From Valencia hispanica (taxonomy: Eukaryota > Chordata > Actinopteri > Cyprinodontiformes > Valenciidae), in the NCBI GenBank assembly GCA_963556495.2, contig OY747711.1:33932414-33996413 (forward strand): a DNA stretch of 64,000 nucleotides, in the 5' to 3' direction. The first letter of the stretch is position 1; each line of letters opens with the position of its first letter. The notes below the pieces were generated by a model that did not search any database, was not told the origin of the DNA, and worked only from the letters and a program-made list of their open reading frames with translations. Shown here piece after piece: positions 21,796 through 35,248 of the stretch. A program made the position numbers and the translations under genes.

Positions 21796-23932
21796 CTGTG
21801 AACAATAAAAAATATGAAAATGGGTTAGCCAGTTATGGCAACAATCAAAACTTGATAATGCCAGAGATATATAGTGCATCCACTTGTATGTATCTAATCA
21901 TTTCCTGTAGAAGCTTAACTATTGGAGAATTGGCTACAACTCAGGTAACTGATGTTTCAACAGAACCCTAAAAAAGTCAAGGTGATAGTCAGGTTCAGAA
22001 CAATGGTCTTACATTTTCAACATCATTTTCCTACCCAGCTCCCTACATCTTCATTATGTTAATTCTGTGTTACTTTCTATTCATATCAGCGATTCATATT
22101 TTTCACACAGAGTAGTAAAGATTTTTTTTTTTTACCTTTTTACTGACTTCAAGTGGTGTGCTCATTCACCATAAATTAAAAAAGTCTGGTGTAAAAAGCC
22201 CAAACATTTTTAGGGAATGGACCGGCAGAAAAAGTATGGCTGCTGCTAGTGTTTCAGCCATGCAGTGTGAAATTTACAAAATACAGAAAATATTTTGCAG
22301 TTTAGTCATGAAAGGAGCATCGTTGTTGCTGTGTATCATGTTAGCAGCATAGTCCTCTTTTCCCTGGACATATCCAGTTTTCACCTGCTGTTCAGTGCGT
22401 CCTCCCCGAGCTGCAGCACATGTTTACAAGACATCAGCCCAAGTGTAGCTGTACGAATGAACCGCAAAGGAAATTTCTTTCATACCGTCTTGGTTGAGAC
22501 TAATGTGTGTCGGAGTGCACCGTGCTCATAGCTGGCATATTTATATCTGTGCATGACCGGTGCCAATCATCCCATTGGTCACACTGACGCAAAAACAATG
22601 AAAAGGCTGTGCAAAGTTAGAGTTCATCTATTAAATTGACAGCGAAACCAAAGGGTATATATTTAAGGGAGAATGCTCCTTTTTATTTTTATTACTTTGA
22701 ATAGAAAATTATACCTTTTTTTCTCAGAATATAATTTCAGAATTTGTGTAAATGTTGTCCTATATGACTTAAAAGTTGAGCTTTTATTGTTATAGGCTTA
22801 CTTTCTAATTAGAAGAGCAAGTATTTCTATTTAGATTTTAAAGTCAATTGAGTAATGGTTGACTTGTAAAAGCCTATCTGAAGTTTATCTAATTAGTCTT
22901 TCTAACCACATAGAGCAGGAATACTTTAAATATGTAAAAATCAAAAGTCATCTTTAAGTAAACAGAACATAATTGAAGTGTCTCAGGACTGGACCAAGCT
23001 TCCTCTTTTATGGAAATTAAAATATGGTTATGCTATTGCCAACACACATTTCCTTTAGCTTGCATGGAAAAAAAATATGACCTTGATATGATTATGAAAC
23101 ATATTTTGGATGTGTTGGTTTTATATGCGGTATCATATAAATAAAAGACAGGACATAAATTTGTTTGGATACTTAAATTATTGGAAACTGAATTTAAATT
23201 TGATTAAAAAAACTGATTTAAAAGTAGAAAATAGCCATTGAAGGACTGTAGAGAAAAACCTGAATGGGGAAACTATGCAACAAAAATAATCGTTTTATAA
23301 TTGAATCATACCACCCGAGTCATAATCAAATTGAATTGTGAGGCACCCAAGATGGCACAACCCAACTATTTTCAATGAGATGTTGAGACATATCTGTGGC
23401 TCACATGAGAGCTAGATTGAGCAATATTTTCAGCAGTTCACAGGAAAGCTGAATTACATCAAAAATCCTTAGTTTTATTCTTTTAAATACTTTCTTGATT
23501 TGAATTATCAGAAATCTCAGAGTCTACACTCTCTACAAATACACAAAATTGGTTTTTGTCATGCTAGCCATGCTAATCCCAAAATATACTAAAGACAGAT
23601 TACCATGTCAAAGGTAATAATTTTTTTGTTATAATTTATGATTACTCTCAGGAAATTGAAAATATTTTAACTGTTATTTATGATTCTTAAACACAAATAA
23701 ACAGTGAAAATTTGGGCTGATATTAATAACTAATATTAATAGACAGGTTATATTATGTATATTTCCCTACCCTTTTAACACTGTGATAAAAAACCCCTGC
23801 ACTGCCTATATTGCTTCCCTGCTTCAATGAAACACCCAATAATGCCACGCTGCGTCACAGTCACTGTTACATGACTGAAAAAAAACTACATGACCAACCC
23901 TCTCCCCTCCCCCTCCTGAAATGCAAACACAC

Positions 23933-24062
23933 TCGGCAACAAGATGGATATAAACATTGGTTGCTAATACCGGCCCAGTTTTACTTATCAGACAAATACC
24001 GATATGTCAAAAAATGACTTACATTGGCCAATATCGATGTTGACGCTGATAGATCATGCATC
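23933..24062. mobile_element. hAT-like terminal fragment
   Basis: The stretch caacaagatggatataaaca followed by ttggttgctaataccggccc and ending gatcatgcatccc resembles the end of a fish hAT family. A matching partial copy is at about 60345-60425 (caacaagatggaaataaaca). Only one end is visible here. Confidence 0.45.
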
Positions 24063-24124
24063 CCAAATGGAAAACAGGTTCAAACTTATTCCAGCAGGTA
24101 AACACTTTAAAACCTGAAAGTCAC

Positions 24125-24290
24125 TTTAAGACCTCCGCCAAGGCAGCTCAGGATCACCCCCAAATTCTAATCACTTGATCCTGGTGCCATTGCCCAATCC
24201 ACCTACAACCTTTTGAGTTGCTAACTATCAAACAAGCAAACAAACAACCAACCAGACAAACCCTGGCAAATACATAACCTCCTTGGTAGA
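24125..24290. repeat. Degenerate repeat with inverted ends (crac/RTE-like)
   Basis: The left edge gacctccgccaagg and the right edge aacctccttggtagaggt are inverted relative to each other. The interior keeps the ccttttgagttgctaac motif also seen at 7675-7710. The copy is short and old. Confidence 0.45.
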
Positions 24291-24853
24291 GGTAACAGAA
24301 TCAATTGATTTAACATAAAACAAGCACCGCTATGCAACAAAAACAAGCACATTTGGAAAAGTAGCAAGCAATAACCATATTTCTTCTGAAAGAAAATCCT
24401 CTTTCTAAATTTGTAGTGCAACAAAAGCCTAAGTCCCATGAGATTCTGGCAGAGATTAAAAAAAAAAGCATCATTGATTTTTCAACCAGTCGAATATCTA
24501 TTTATTCACACCACTGTCACTCTCAGTAAATGAAGTGTATCTGCAAGGTTCTGCTGAATCTGAAAATTAAAAACAGAGTGCTTAAAGGAGCCTTTTCCCT
24601 AAAGGGAATTGCCTTGCTGCTAATCAGCCGATGCTTGCATCATCAGAGAACAACTGGAGGGGATTGAGCACTGGGCTGAAGAGACAAAGATATAACTTTG
24701 TAGTCCAGGAAACAAAAGCCTGCACACACAGATCAACCTAACAATCCTCTATGGGTGGATAATCAATAGATGTACAGGAGAACGACAACTGACAGGACTA
24801 TTGGATAACACTTCGCCTCAATGGAAAGAAAAAAAAATGAACAATTCTCAAAC

Positions 24854-25012
24854 CTGGTTGCTTTTCTCTGCCTGGTTGTTCCTGTTAGAGTCAGGGAAAT
24901 GGATGTGGCACCCCGTCTCCTCCATCACCCTCTTGATGTTGTTGCCACCTTTGCCAATGACATGGGAGTGCTCTGTGTGGGAAACGTCCATCTTCAGAGT
25001 CACCCTGTTGCT
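24854..25012 (-). CDS. bicc1: bicc1 exon W4: KH2 core with GKGG loop
   Basis: This 159-bp, phase 0/0 exon gives residues 66-118. It has a canonical KH core: HSHVIGKGGNNIKRVMEETG (loop GKGG at 85-88), then CHIHFPDSNRNNQAEKSNQ. This is the KH2 nucleic-acid cleft, and all key loop residues are intact. The acceptor is cacattag|AGC. The donor CAG|gtttga departs from consensus at the third intron base. Only 640 bp separate it from W3. Confidence 0.97.
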
Positions 25013-25652
25013 CTAATGTGCAGAAACACAGAGGTGAATACTGTGGAGAAGTAAATTTGGAAGACATAGAAGTCTATAACAAAAAAAAATAAAATAAAAA
25101 ATTTGTACACACAGTGGTAATGCAGATTATCAGAAACGCCCCTAATTAATCTCGAAAATCACCTTTATTCCAAAGAGTTTTTTTTTTTACTTATTTCTGT
25201 TTTTTGCAAAAAAACTTGCAAACATGAATTTAGAAGAATGAGCAACATAACGAGAATTCAAAAAATGAATATCTAATATCTAAATCCCATTTGCTGGACT
25301 AAAACAACCTTTTTGTGACACAAACAAGTGAAGTGTGCAAACAAAACTAATCCTGCAGGAATAAATGTCTTCCTCTAGGAGGCGCTACAGTGCAGATATC
25401 CAGGTAAGCAAAATGCTGAGTTGCTATGGCAAAGAAGCTGCATACAAACACTTAAATCCATGACAACCTAGATATCGGAGTAATTGGCATGACTGGAGAT
25501 TAGTTTTACTACAAGTCTGTGTACAATCTGTTACTTGGACTGCAGTGAAACACATTTAGAGCAATACAAAAGGGGAAAAAAAACAGAAAAGGGGGAAGAA
25601 AAAAATTAGAACTGTGAAAAGATTGTGCATATAATAAAGATGATAACTGTAC

Positions 25653-25732
25653 CTTTGTGTCAAGGACAGACATGATTCTGTCTTTAGCTTCTCTCACGTT
25701 ATCTCTTTTCCCACACACCTTGATGTGTGGAT
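25653..25732 (-). CDS. bicc1: bicc1 exon W3: KH1 end
   Basis: This 80-bp exon (phase 1 in, phase 0 out) gives residues 39-65. It starts DPHIKVCGKRDNVREAKDRI and ends MSVLDTK, the third strand and last helix of the first KH unit. The acceptor is tgtttcag|ATCC and the donor is ACAAAG|gtacag. A cysteine stands where I recall serine in the mammalian DPHIKVSGKK, a mild change. Confidence 0.96.
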
Positions 25733-26299
25733 CTGAAACAAAGAGCACAAAGCTTGGTTATTTAGTGGGAAGGTGCCAGCGAGTGCGTCGGAGCCGATAA
25801 AGAGTAAAGACAGAATGTGAAAGAAAGAGACAAGTTAAGAACCATTCAACAAAAGAGGACTACATTTATCAGCAAATTAGAGAGCTTAAGAGAAAAGCTC
25901 TGCAAGAATAATTGCTGTTTTGATATGTGTAGTCCCGATGAAGTCTGCAAGCAGTCAGACGGCTCCCTGTGGAAATGGATTCATGCCATTTGTCATTCTT
26001 TAAAGCTTACACAAAAAAACTACTGTGTCTGTCATTTTCTTTTTCTTTGCCCCTCCTTGACTCATGAATGGGAAACTAGCTTAAGAATTTTCACGAATTT
26101 TAAACATTGTTTATTAGCTGTAGCTCACAGAAAGCATGCAGGATTGTAACCAGGCATTTATATTTATCACATGGTTGAGGAGTGGCAGTTATTACAATAG
26201 AAAAAAAAGTGAAACACCATATGCATATTTTTGGCACTTTAGAGTTACAAGAAAATGTTCAGAAAGACAGATGAGGAGGTTATTTGTTTTATTTAGAAC

Positions 26300-26800
26300 A
26301 ATATCAAGGTCAAGTTTATTTAATCGCTCTAGGTGTCTCGCAGCAATCACAAATATAAAATAAAATAAAACAATAACATACGAAGTTCAATAATCAGACA
26401 AAGATATAATCACAGAAATAACACGCCAGTCATCACGTAATGGGAAGTAGCCGAAGGCTAAAATTAGTTAAAAGCCATATCATAAAAATAAGATTTTAGT
26501 AAAGTTTTAAACACAGCCAGGGGACTTATGGAAATTAAGAAGCTCTGACAGATATGAACAAGCTAAACCATTCAAGCATTTAAAAACAAGGAGCAAAACT
26601 TTAAACTGAATTTTGAAGGAAACCGGAAGACAATGGAGAGATTTTAACATGGGGTTTATGTGCTCATACCGCTTGGTGGCAGTGACCAAACGCGCCGCCG
26701 CGTTCTGAACCGACTGAAGTCGACCTAATAAAGACAAATCATTACCGGTGTATAAAGAACTACAGTTGTCCAGCTTACAAATATAACACATCTAATTTGA
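26300..26800 (-). pseudogene. LINE (L2-like) reverse-transcriptase C-terminal fragment
   Basis: The minus strand encodes LDNCSSLYTG, then GRLQSVQNAAARLVTATKRY and CLPVSFKIQFKVLLLVFKCL, followed by SYLSELL. This is the very recognisable region after the polymerase core of fish L2/CR1-type LINE ORF2. Only about 95 codons remain open, and the copy is 5'-truncated. Confidence 0.8.
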
Positions 26801-29800
26801 GAATAAAGGCAGCAAATCTTATTTTGCCCTAGGGAAAGTAAACCTTGGGACTGATGCACTGATTTCCTTTTAATATATCGTTCGGCTTTTTGGTGTTTTG
26901 TGAGGAAATCTGAAAAATAATGGATAGCAAATATTTGAGGAGAGATGCATAAACAACCAGACAACAGCATGCAGGCTACTTTTGATGCAACCTAGGCTTC
27001 TTTAGTACCCCAGCAGAGCTCATAGGCTCATCACTTTCATGCTATGCTGCACTGAAGTTGTAATTCATGGAAAAAGGAGCACCAGCCAGATACTGAGTTC
27101 ATAAATGTATGGAACAGGAATACACTTTATTTATTTTATTATTATTATAGTTTTCTGAGAAACCTAGTTTTGGAATTTTTAAATTGACAGGCATAAACAC
27201 TTCTGTATGTGTTGAATATATAAACTCATATTTTAACATAAAGTTATTTTAATGATTTTGTAAATTAGCTTTTAAATGATTGCTCTCACTTACTGCTCCT
27301 GTAGATAGACAACAGTTTGCATACAAAAGAGCATTGAAACAGAGCATTATTTAAAAAAATAAGTGTCCCTTCAGCTTTTGAATACAACTATTTTTTTTAA
27401 ATCCCAGAAAGAGAGTATCTAACTATTCCCAGGTAAGGCTCATGACTGGTCATTGTTACATCTGGCCCCTTTGCAAACTAAACAATTGAAGAACGCAAAT
27501 GCAAAAGCACACAAACACAGGCCCATAGAAAGAGGACAAATTACACTACACCCTTACAGACCATTGCCCATGTTTAAACTGTACTGAGTAGCAGGAAGCC
27601 CACTAAAGCCCCCTTCCAGGAATCCCCCTCCTCCATGAAGACAAAAAAACCCAAGAACTCAAATTTACCAGTACAAGCTGCACACCGAGCTCAATAAATC
27701 ACATTTATTGGTTTAACTTCACAATTGCATGTTGTCTATCTCAAAGAGGGCTGTACTAGTAAAAGCTCCAGGACAGGTCATAAATTAGAACAGCTGCAAA
27801 CTCATACTTGATTAAGAAAAGGAAGAAGCGAGAAACATTCACAAATAAAAGTGAAATCATGAAACAAACCGAGTAGGACAAAGAAACACGGAAAAATAAA
27901 AGGAGCACAAAGAGCTGTTGGAGACTTTTCACAGCCACACTGCTGGTTCCAGGCAGTTTTCCTATTATTTAGCTGTTGCTGTAAACAACCAAAAGCTCTC
28001 AATTTCCTCCTGCAACACCGACTTTAACCGTTAGGGGGAGTCTAGGGTCCTCTAAGTGTCCGCCAACTAACCTGCAGAGCACATCTGGCAAACATTAGCC
28101 AGCCTAAACGAGTGTTGCATTTCTGATGTAGAACACCCCCGCATTTCTGGAGTGTGTTAGGTAATTTTTCTCTCCCCCTATTCTCTTCTTGGTGATTGAT
28201 TGTGGAATAAAAATGAACACCTCAAGTCATAATTTGGTTCACACGACAGCTATGAAAACAAACAACAACAAGGGCTAGACTTGCAGCTGAAGAAAGTGAG
28301 CCTTTTCAGTTGCATGCAGCTTCGCTTGACAGAGAAGAAACCTTTTGACCCAGAATTCTCTGCTGGCGAAGCTGAAGGATTTTTTCCAGCTACATTAGAA
28401 AATACCACACAAATGAAGAGAATTAAAAGAGTTTGGCTTGGCTTTTTCCATTCAAAACATCTGCGGAAACAGGGAAAGTTCCAGTTGGCGAGTGCAAGAG
28501 CTATTAAAATTATTTTCATATAAAAACAAAGAATGAAACCGGAAAATTTGAAATCTAAATATGAGCGGACTGAGTTAACAAGTTGGTCAGAAAGTTTCTT
28601 ATGGGGAAGACAGACGTGAGTCCTCACTGTATTAAATTACTGACAGTATGCTTCTTCTAATGGCTGGCTCCAAAGGCTACCAACTGGACTTATCACATCT
28701 CTGCAGCTGGCAGAGATTACTTCCTGCAGGTGAGAAATGAAATAAAGAGGCTGGTTCTTTTTTTTATTGATAAAGTGGAAGACCAAATGTGGAGAGGTTA
28801 CAAACACACAATTCCCATCATTTGGGAATGGGATCCTGCATATTAACTCCAGATGGCTGAGGAAACGCTGGCGCGGAATTCCAAGGAAACAAGAACAACT
28901 ATGACAAGGATGACTTTAAATTAAAGAAGTTAAAATGACATTTCAGTACCAGAGAAATAGCTGAGTCAACTGCTATTTAAATGGCTGAGGAACTGAGTTA
29001 GTCATTTATTCATGGTTACATGAGAAACAAATCCAATAGGAATTTTTGGCTAAAGTAATTTTAACTGTGGCTTCTGTAAAATACCAGTCAATAGGAATTT
29101 AATAATTAATGTTATTTGCACATTTCTCACAATGTATATATGATTTTTTAATGAGATAAAATATACTAAAATCTATTAATACCAGCAGTTGTAATAGTAA
29201 TATTGTTAATTATCTTAAATATTTAATAGTTAATTATTTTCCGTAACTCAAGTGAAAAACAATATAGATAACACACAGGCTGATGTTTTCAAGCATTTAT
29301 TTCACTTAATTATGCTTATTTTCTGCTTACATCGGATGGAAAAACATTTACAATTAGAATCTAACACCAGATCAATAAAAAAACATTTTAATGCACAATG
29401 TGGGTTTAATGAAAAGAAAGTTTATTACCTGCTTAAAGGCTGATATTTTCAAAAGGTACTTTTAATCTGACAAACGATCCTCATTGAAACACATATTCTT
29501 ATTTATTGAATATGACTGTTAGAAACAACAAGGTTTTGTCTTAGAGAGATACCACGTGTTTATAAGAGATTACCAGTATAAAAAACGTCACATTTTCAAA
29601 TATATATTTTAAAAACCACTGGAAGGAATTTCAGATCAAAAAACTTTGAATACACTAGTTGAGATAATGATAGTAAATCCAGAAAAATTAACCTGGAACC
29701 ACCACTAGAAAGATTTGTGCAGAAGAGGAGGTTTTAACTGAAGTCTTGCTACTGATGTACATACTGTATGTAAGTGTTACATTTTTTTTATGTTCAGCTT

Positions 29801-30739
29801 CATGCATAGCACATGTAGCATTAAACTTGTTTTTACAAGCAGCAACTAATAAAGTTGCCTTCAAAAAAAATGCTAGGGATAAATTACAGCAATAATAGTT
29901 ATTCATTGAATAGTTATTCATTTAATGTTTTAAAATAGCTTTAAAATGTGTAAGTTAGAGTAATACTAAGGATTGTATTGTAAAGGTTTGCTGGGTGTTT
30001 TGTCTTAATTTATCTGCTATATCATCAGTAGTGCCAACTTAGTCCAGGTAAAAGAAGATGGTCTGAACTGTGACACTAAAATCAATAAGAACCAACAAAA
30101 TAAAGTTCATTTGGAGATCTAAACAAATTCAGGGTGTTTCAGCGTATCCTTTCCATCTCATTTGATATCAGTTCTCTATCCTCCAAAGGCCATCACGAAT
30201 ACATGCAGATGCCTAATTATGCAAATTAAGCAACAGCATCCTCTTGCAGCGTTTAGGACAGTCAAAACATACTTTTTTTTACTGAGGAGTTGACAACAGT
30301 GGTATAGATACAATTTACAGACTCAAATTTTCATTAGACTGTTTTCTGGACAAAGTCTTGTATTATTGTTTTAGCAAAGTACAAGCAGACCCCTGGCTAC
30401 AATGCTAGTAAGTTATTCCAGGAATACTGAGAAACTGAAAGGTTAAGGCCACTATGTATACTCTACAAGAACAAAGAAATTAGATCTCTCTCCTACTTTT
30501 TTCTGTAGCCTGCTTAGGAAGTTTTTGAAGCTTGTTCTTCATGCATATTCTGGGCATAACTTAAAAACAAAAACTGTAATTTCTCTGTTCTGACAGGGTA
30601 TGTACTGCATTAGCCTTTAAAAAGAGAAACCAGACAATTCTGAAATCTGAATACATTCAGCAAAAAAAAGCTAGCTTAGCATTAGCGGCTTGGCAGTTTA
30701 TTGAGAGTGAGGATTTCTCGTCATGGTACAGAGCCCCTC

Positions 30740-30877
30740 CCCTCAATTTCACGGGATCTCGTGAGAACCTCACCCTCTCCGCCATGTTGGCAGGATCCCG
30801 GCGGCAAAACATGATTGTTTACGTGTGTTGTTAACTCGGTAGTAGAGGAGGTTCTCACAATTCCGCACTGTTTTACC
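30740..30877 (+). promoter_or_regulatory. Promoter-like stretch with YY1-type motif
   Basis: This GC-richer patch in AT-rich surroundings contains ccgccatgttgg (about 30779-30790), a match to the YY1 consensus CCGCCATNTTG that often lies at transcription starts. It lies about 90 bp before the ATG of the THAP-like ORF. This is inference only. Confidence 0.35.
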
Positions 30878-31135
30878 ATGCCAGGAAGTCACTGCTGCGT
30901 TAAAAACCGCTCCAGTACCTCACACGTTAAATATGGAAAACATAGGAACAATGGAATACAGTTTTTAAGGTTACCGAAATGGACACAGCATCAGGGAGAG
31001 CAAGTATCTGACCTGCCGAGGAGACACCGGATTGCTTGGTTGGCTGCAATAACAAGAAAAGACATTACTTTCGATCTCACCCCCCCAGTCAATGAGAGTG
31101 TGTTCTCTGCATTTTCACTCAGGTACGTTCTCTAA
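30878..31135 (+). pseudogene. THAP-domain-like ORF with lost zinc ligands
   Basis: The ORF starts MPGSHCCVKNRSSTS, continues GIQFLRLPKW, then RRHRIAWLAAITRKD and ends SVFSAFSLR before a possible donor (CAG|gtacgt at 31123). The layout follows a THAP zinc-finger DNA-binding domain: N-terminal Cys pair, hydrophobic FxxxP, RxxWLxAI, proline, then CSxHF. The second cysteine is Arg here and the CSAHF ligands are replaced (FSAFS). THAP domains occur in host factors and in P-element-like transposases. This copy looks degenerate, and no downstream transposase is seen. Confidence 0.5.
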
Positions 31136-33014
31136 AAATGTCATTATGTTGTTGTCTCTTAAAGCTTTGAAGTGTAGATTACCTAATGTTGTTGCAAACC
31201 CTGAAGGTCATCTGAAGTTGCTGCCTAGCTAACTATCTAACAAACTGTTGCCTCTTCGAAAATGCTCAATGGCCAACCATTACTGTTAACTAAAAAGTAG
31301 TTGACGGTTCCAGACTGCGACCATTTTTTGAGAATGAGCGAGTTAAATATTTATGTGGTCGCATTTGTGCGAGTGGTCATGTACTACTCAGTTAAATTTA
31401 CGCTGGAATTCTCCTGCATAGAGCTTGTTTTAGCGCCTGCCAAAGTAAATGTTTGTCCCGCCAAAATAATAAATGCACCAAAAATTAAAGAGCTCTAGAA
31501 TGTTAATTTGCGCTTCCGTGAAGTTCTGAAGGCGTTGCCCCTGGCACCCGATAGCGTCTCCTACCGTCATGGACAACTGGCTCAGACCCCGCCCAAATCA
31601 ACCCAAATCGGCACGTGACTCCTCCCTTAATAGAAAATAGAAACGCCGGAGGACTAACTGTGTCATTTCTCTCTGAAATTAGCTAAGACAAAACCAGCTT
31701 CAAAAAACGCATTCATAAAACATTCTAAAGTACAGCAAAGTAGCTACAGCAACATTTACACTTGGTGTTTTGGTTGAACTACGTCTCCTTTACTTTTACT
31801 TGTTTACTGTACAGCAAAACCTCTGAGAAGCTGAGTTTGATGGACTGTCAAAAATCATAGCTTTTAAAAGCACAGTTACACAATGTGGCATTAATAATAT
31901 AATTTTAAAACTCCAATTTTACTGTGTGAAACATTATCTTGGTGAGCATCAAAACCAGTCGTTCTTATATCTGTTCTAGTCAATGACCTTTCTCTTGACT
32001 TTAGCATAATTTACTCTTATAAGAAGCTAAATGAAAGCTGATGGGCGTTCTTGCCCTCTTTCTTCTTCCTCTCTTTTGTCCCCTGAGTGCAAGTGGTTAG
32101 AGCACTTGGGACAATTCCACATGTCTCTTCTCTCAGAAATACTTATTGCGTTTCTTGCTATTCACAACACAGCCAGAAAACTGGACAAATTAAAAACCTG
32201 GGACAGAATTCCAAGTGTTCTCACTTCATCCACATATAACTTTTCCCAGGTGGTGTAGGAAGCAGGTTTTTGTGAATGAAGGGACACTTAGCGTGAAGGA
32301 AGGGTCCTGTACATATGAACTGCCAGGACTTAAAGTTGATTATGTATCAGAAAGGAAAAATTTTTTAAAGAATCCGCCATAAGCCCAACAACATTTGTCT
32401 CAGCCTGACTGACTGAGGAAGTTATATAATGTCAGTGGATTGCACATCTGGATCGAAGATTAACACTGGCAATTCTACAAGGTGAAACAAAGCTGGCAAA
32501 GCTACACCTATTCACCCCCCTTCCCTCTCCTCAACCCCCCCCTCCCGGAAGAGCTTTAAATAACCATGCTAATCTTTTACTGGTAACAGAGTACTGGAGC
32601 AACTTTACCAATAAATGCAAGAGCTTCAACTCCCACACCTCCACCTCCGCAGGAGAGAAAAAGAAGAAAAAAGTATTGCGTGCAGATGAAGTTACTAGCT
32701 TGTGAGGAATGGAAAACATGTAAGCTTTCATCTATGCAAACTGCTCAATTAGCTTTTTACTAAAGAATGCAAGTGCAATATAGAAATACCTCCCTATCAT
32801 CCATCTGATTCCAATAACTTTGTTCGAGATATCTGGCTAAAACAACACTGACTCATATACAGTTAAAATTAACTCTTAAATAGAAAAAAAAAAAAAAAAA
32901 AAAAACATGATTAGATGTAACATTTTATGAATTCCATCTAAGGCATGTCAAACTGTAGAAAAAAAGAGACTGCTGAATATTAATTTTGAGTCACTGATTT
33001 TATTTTTTAAAGGT

Positions 33015-33145
33015 TTTTTTGGGCCTGAGTGGCCTTTATTGACAGTGGACAGACTTTTTAAAGGGGGAGAGAGGTGGGGGAAGACATGCGGCAAAGGTCG
33101 CCTGGGATGGGACTTGAACCGGGGATGGCCGTGTTCAAGTCCCCT
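33015..33145 (-). mobile_element. SINE-like repeat (second family)
   Basis: Plus-strand text runs ggcctttattgacagtggac, gacatgcggcaaaggtcg and gggacttgaacc. On the minus strand it has a B box ggttcaagtcc. The same family in the opposite orientation is at 40645-40765 (cgcatgtcatccccc, ctgtcaaataaaagcc). Confidence 0.6.
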
Positions 33146-35178
33146 CAACTTCTTCCAAGGTATTTTCAACTCAATATGGGTTGTTTCAACTCAAAGAAAG
33201 GAGTAAAACTGAATAATTATTTTAAAATTGTTCAGTACTTTGATCAGTATTTTGTACAATGGGCCGTTAAAAAACGACTTCTAAATTTAGCGGTTGTTTA
33301 TTCTACTGTTTCGCTCAGTTTAGTACATTTAGTACATTGTTCTCACATATCTTATACTGGGATCATTCTGACCCATGACTAAGCTCATCAAAAATCTCTA
33401 GTGTTAACTTATCAAAGAAGTCACAAATATGCCTTCCTACAAAACATAGCTTCAAATCTGCCTTAGCAAGTCATTACATTTCAAACACAGACCACATTTA
33501 ACTACTTTTAGTTTAAATTAAATTACAACTTAAGGCTAGGTATGGACTGGTTAAAGTAATGGTTTCTAAAATATTCTGTCCTACAGTTCTTTAAATGAGA
33601 TACCAGAGAAAGTGCCAGAGGGACTGGAGGTTTCTCCAGCTGTATGGATCATGCACCTTCTTAGTGCAGCCCCTCATTCACATTATGCTGCACACTGTTG
33701 GCCAGCTGACTGAAAGAAGACTTCTAGATATTCCCCTCACTTACAAGAAATACAAGTTTGACTGTTAGGAAATATTGCCATGCATGAAAATTACTGAGGG
33801 TCACAATGTAGAAACTGAGGGAGTGCCATCCTTAACTTCTATCAAAACTGGCAAGCTAAAACCACATCTGTTAAGCAGGTTACCTGAGAGGATAGCCTGA
33901 CTAATTACCCACTAAGACCTTTAAAAAATACTAAATGAAGGAGTTTTTTTTCCCTTCATTTTCATGAATACTAAACCATTTTGTTAGCAAGGACATTTCA
34001 CTGCAGTTACCAATGCTTAAGTAGAAATTGCTTTTCTGTTTTAAATAAAAGCAATAACATCATGCAACAAATTTATTGTAAGTAACAACCTTGAAACTGT
34101 GGTATTTTTACTAAAGGTTTATCATACCATGAGAATCTCAAACCAGCCCATGCCTACTTGTAAAACCATGAGTACAAATGACTCTATGAATATAGAAAGT
34201 AAGAAAATATGCAAGGTAACAAGATGTTCAACTTCAAGAACTAATCTCCCCATCTCTTGTCCTCTCTCTCCAGTAAACATATTGTTTCAACTTGGAGGAG
34301 AGCCACACATTTTATGAGCTCAGTACATCAGACACAAACATCCAACACAAAACACATGGCAGAAACAGCATCCAAGTAAAGACTAACGCAGAGCTTGAGT
34401 CTACGACATGATTTCAGAACAACAGGTCATAATCAGGGTCAACAATATAAGTACTTTTTTTTTTTACTTGGCCAGAGAACCCATCAAGTTCTAACTTCCA
34501 CTAACAGAGTTAGTTAGTGAAGCTTTTCACAGCATAATGAAAATAAAATTAAAATCAGAGGGCACATAAGGAGTATAACTTTATCATATTTACAGAAACA
34601 TGGACTAGTACACTAGTAACCCAGTAGCCCACTAACTGTAGCAATTTGTTTTGAATGTACAGTAACAAAGACAGTATGCTCTTTAAACTGTCAGGTTATC
34701 AGTTATATCACAGCTGGGACAAAAACAAATATTACACAATCACAACACTAATCCAGACCACGTTACACAAATGATGCATTATTTGTCTGTAGCAAATAAC
34801 TGCAGTGTTCAAGTAAGCAAATGCATTTATGACATTAACTTTAATGTATTATTAGACTGCGACTCGGTAACAAGAACTGCCTAATAATTAAATGATCAAC
34901 ATCAGGGACAAAAAAAACTCCTGATCGGGACATCCCCAAATAGAACTGTCTATCATTGTCCTGAATTGCATTTATAAACAATACACTCCAGTTGTATGAG
35001 AAATAAGAACAGCAGAGAACCAGTTTATGTCTCTATACCTAGAACAGACCATTAGGGTCCATGATAATAATGTAGGTCCAAGGCAGACATTTTCAGCTAT
35101 GATGATTAAATTCCTGCTCACATTTCAACAGCTTGCTAAGTCACCATCTTCTTAAAAAGGAATACCAAAAATATTTAC

Positions 35179-35248
35179 CTTTTTTGGACTTGGCTCCAAT
35201 TTTCAGTTTGGAAGGCCAGGCTATCTGTGTTTGGGTCTCATCCATGAT
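35179..35248 (-). CDS. bicc1: bicc1 exon W2: KH1 middle
   Basis: This 70-bp exon (phase 0 in, phase 1 out) gives residues 16-38 and the first base of codon 39. It reads IMDETQTQIAWPSKLKIGAK and then SKK, almost the same as mammalian BICC1 KH1, with IAWPSKLKIGAK invariant. The acceptor is gttccag|ATC and the donor is AAAAAAG|gtaaat. It lies alone between two introns of about 10 kb. Confidence 0.96.

Larger units (their letters stand above)
21796..24853. other. bicc1 intron W4-W5 (3.1 kb)
   Basis: The intron holds a hAT-like terminal fragment (23933-24062) and a crac/RTE-like repeat piece (24125-24290). I see nothing definable in 21800-23900. Confidence 0.65.
25733..35178. other. bicc1 intron W2-W3 (9.4 kb)
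   Basis: The intron contains a LINE fragment (26300-26800), a THAP-like degenerate ORF with promoter-like upstream sequence (30740-31135) and a SINE-like repeat (33015-33145). The intervals 26980-30700 and 31700-33000, and the remainder to 35178, are AT-rich and show no gene or defined repeat. Confidence 0.7.
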
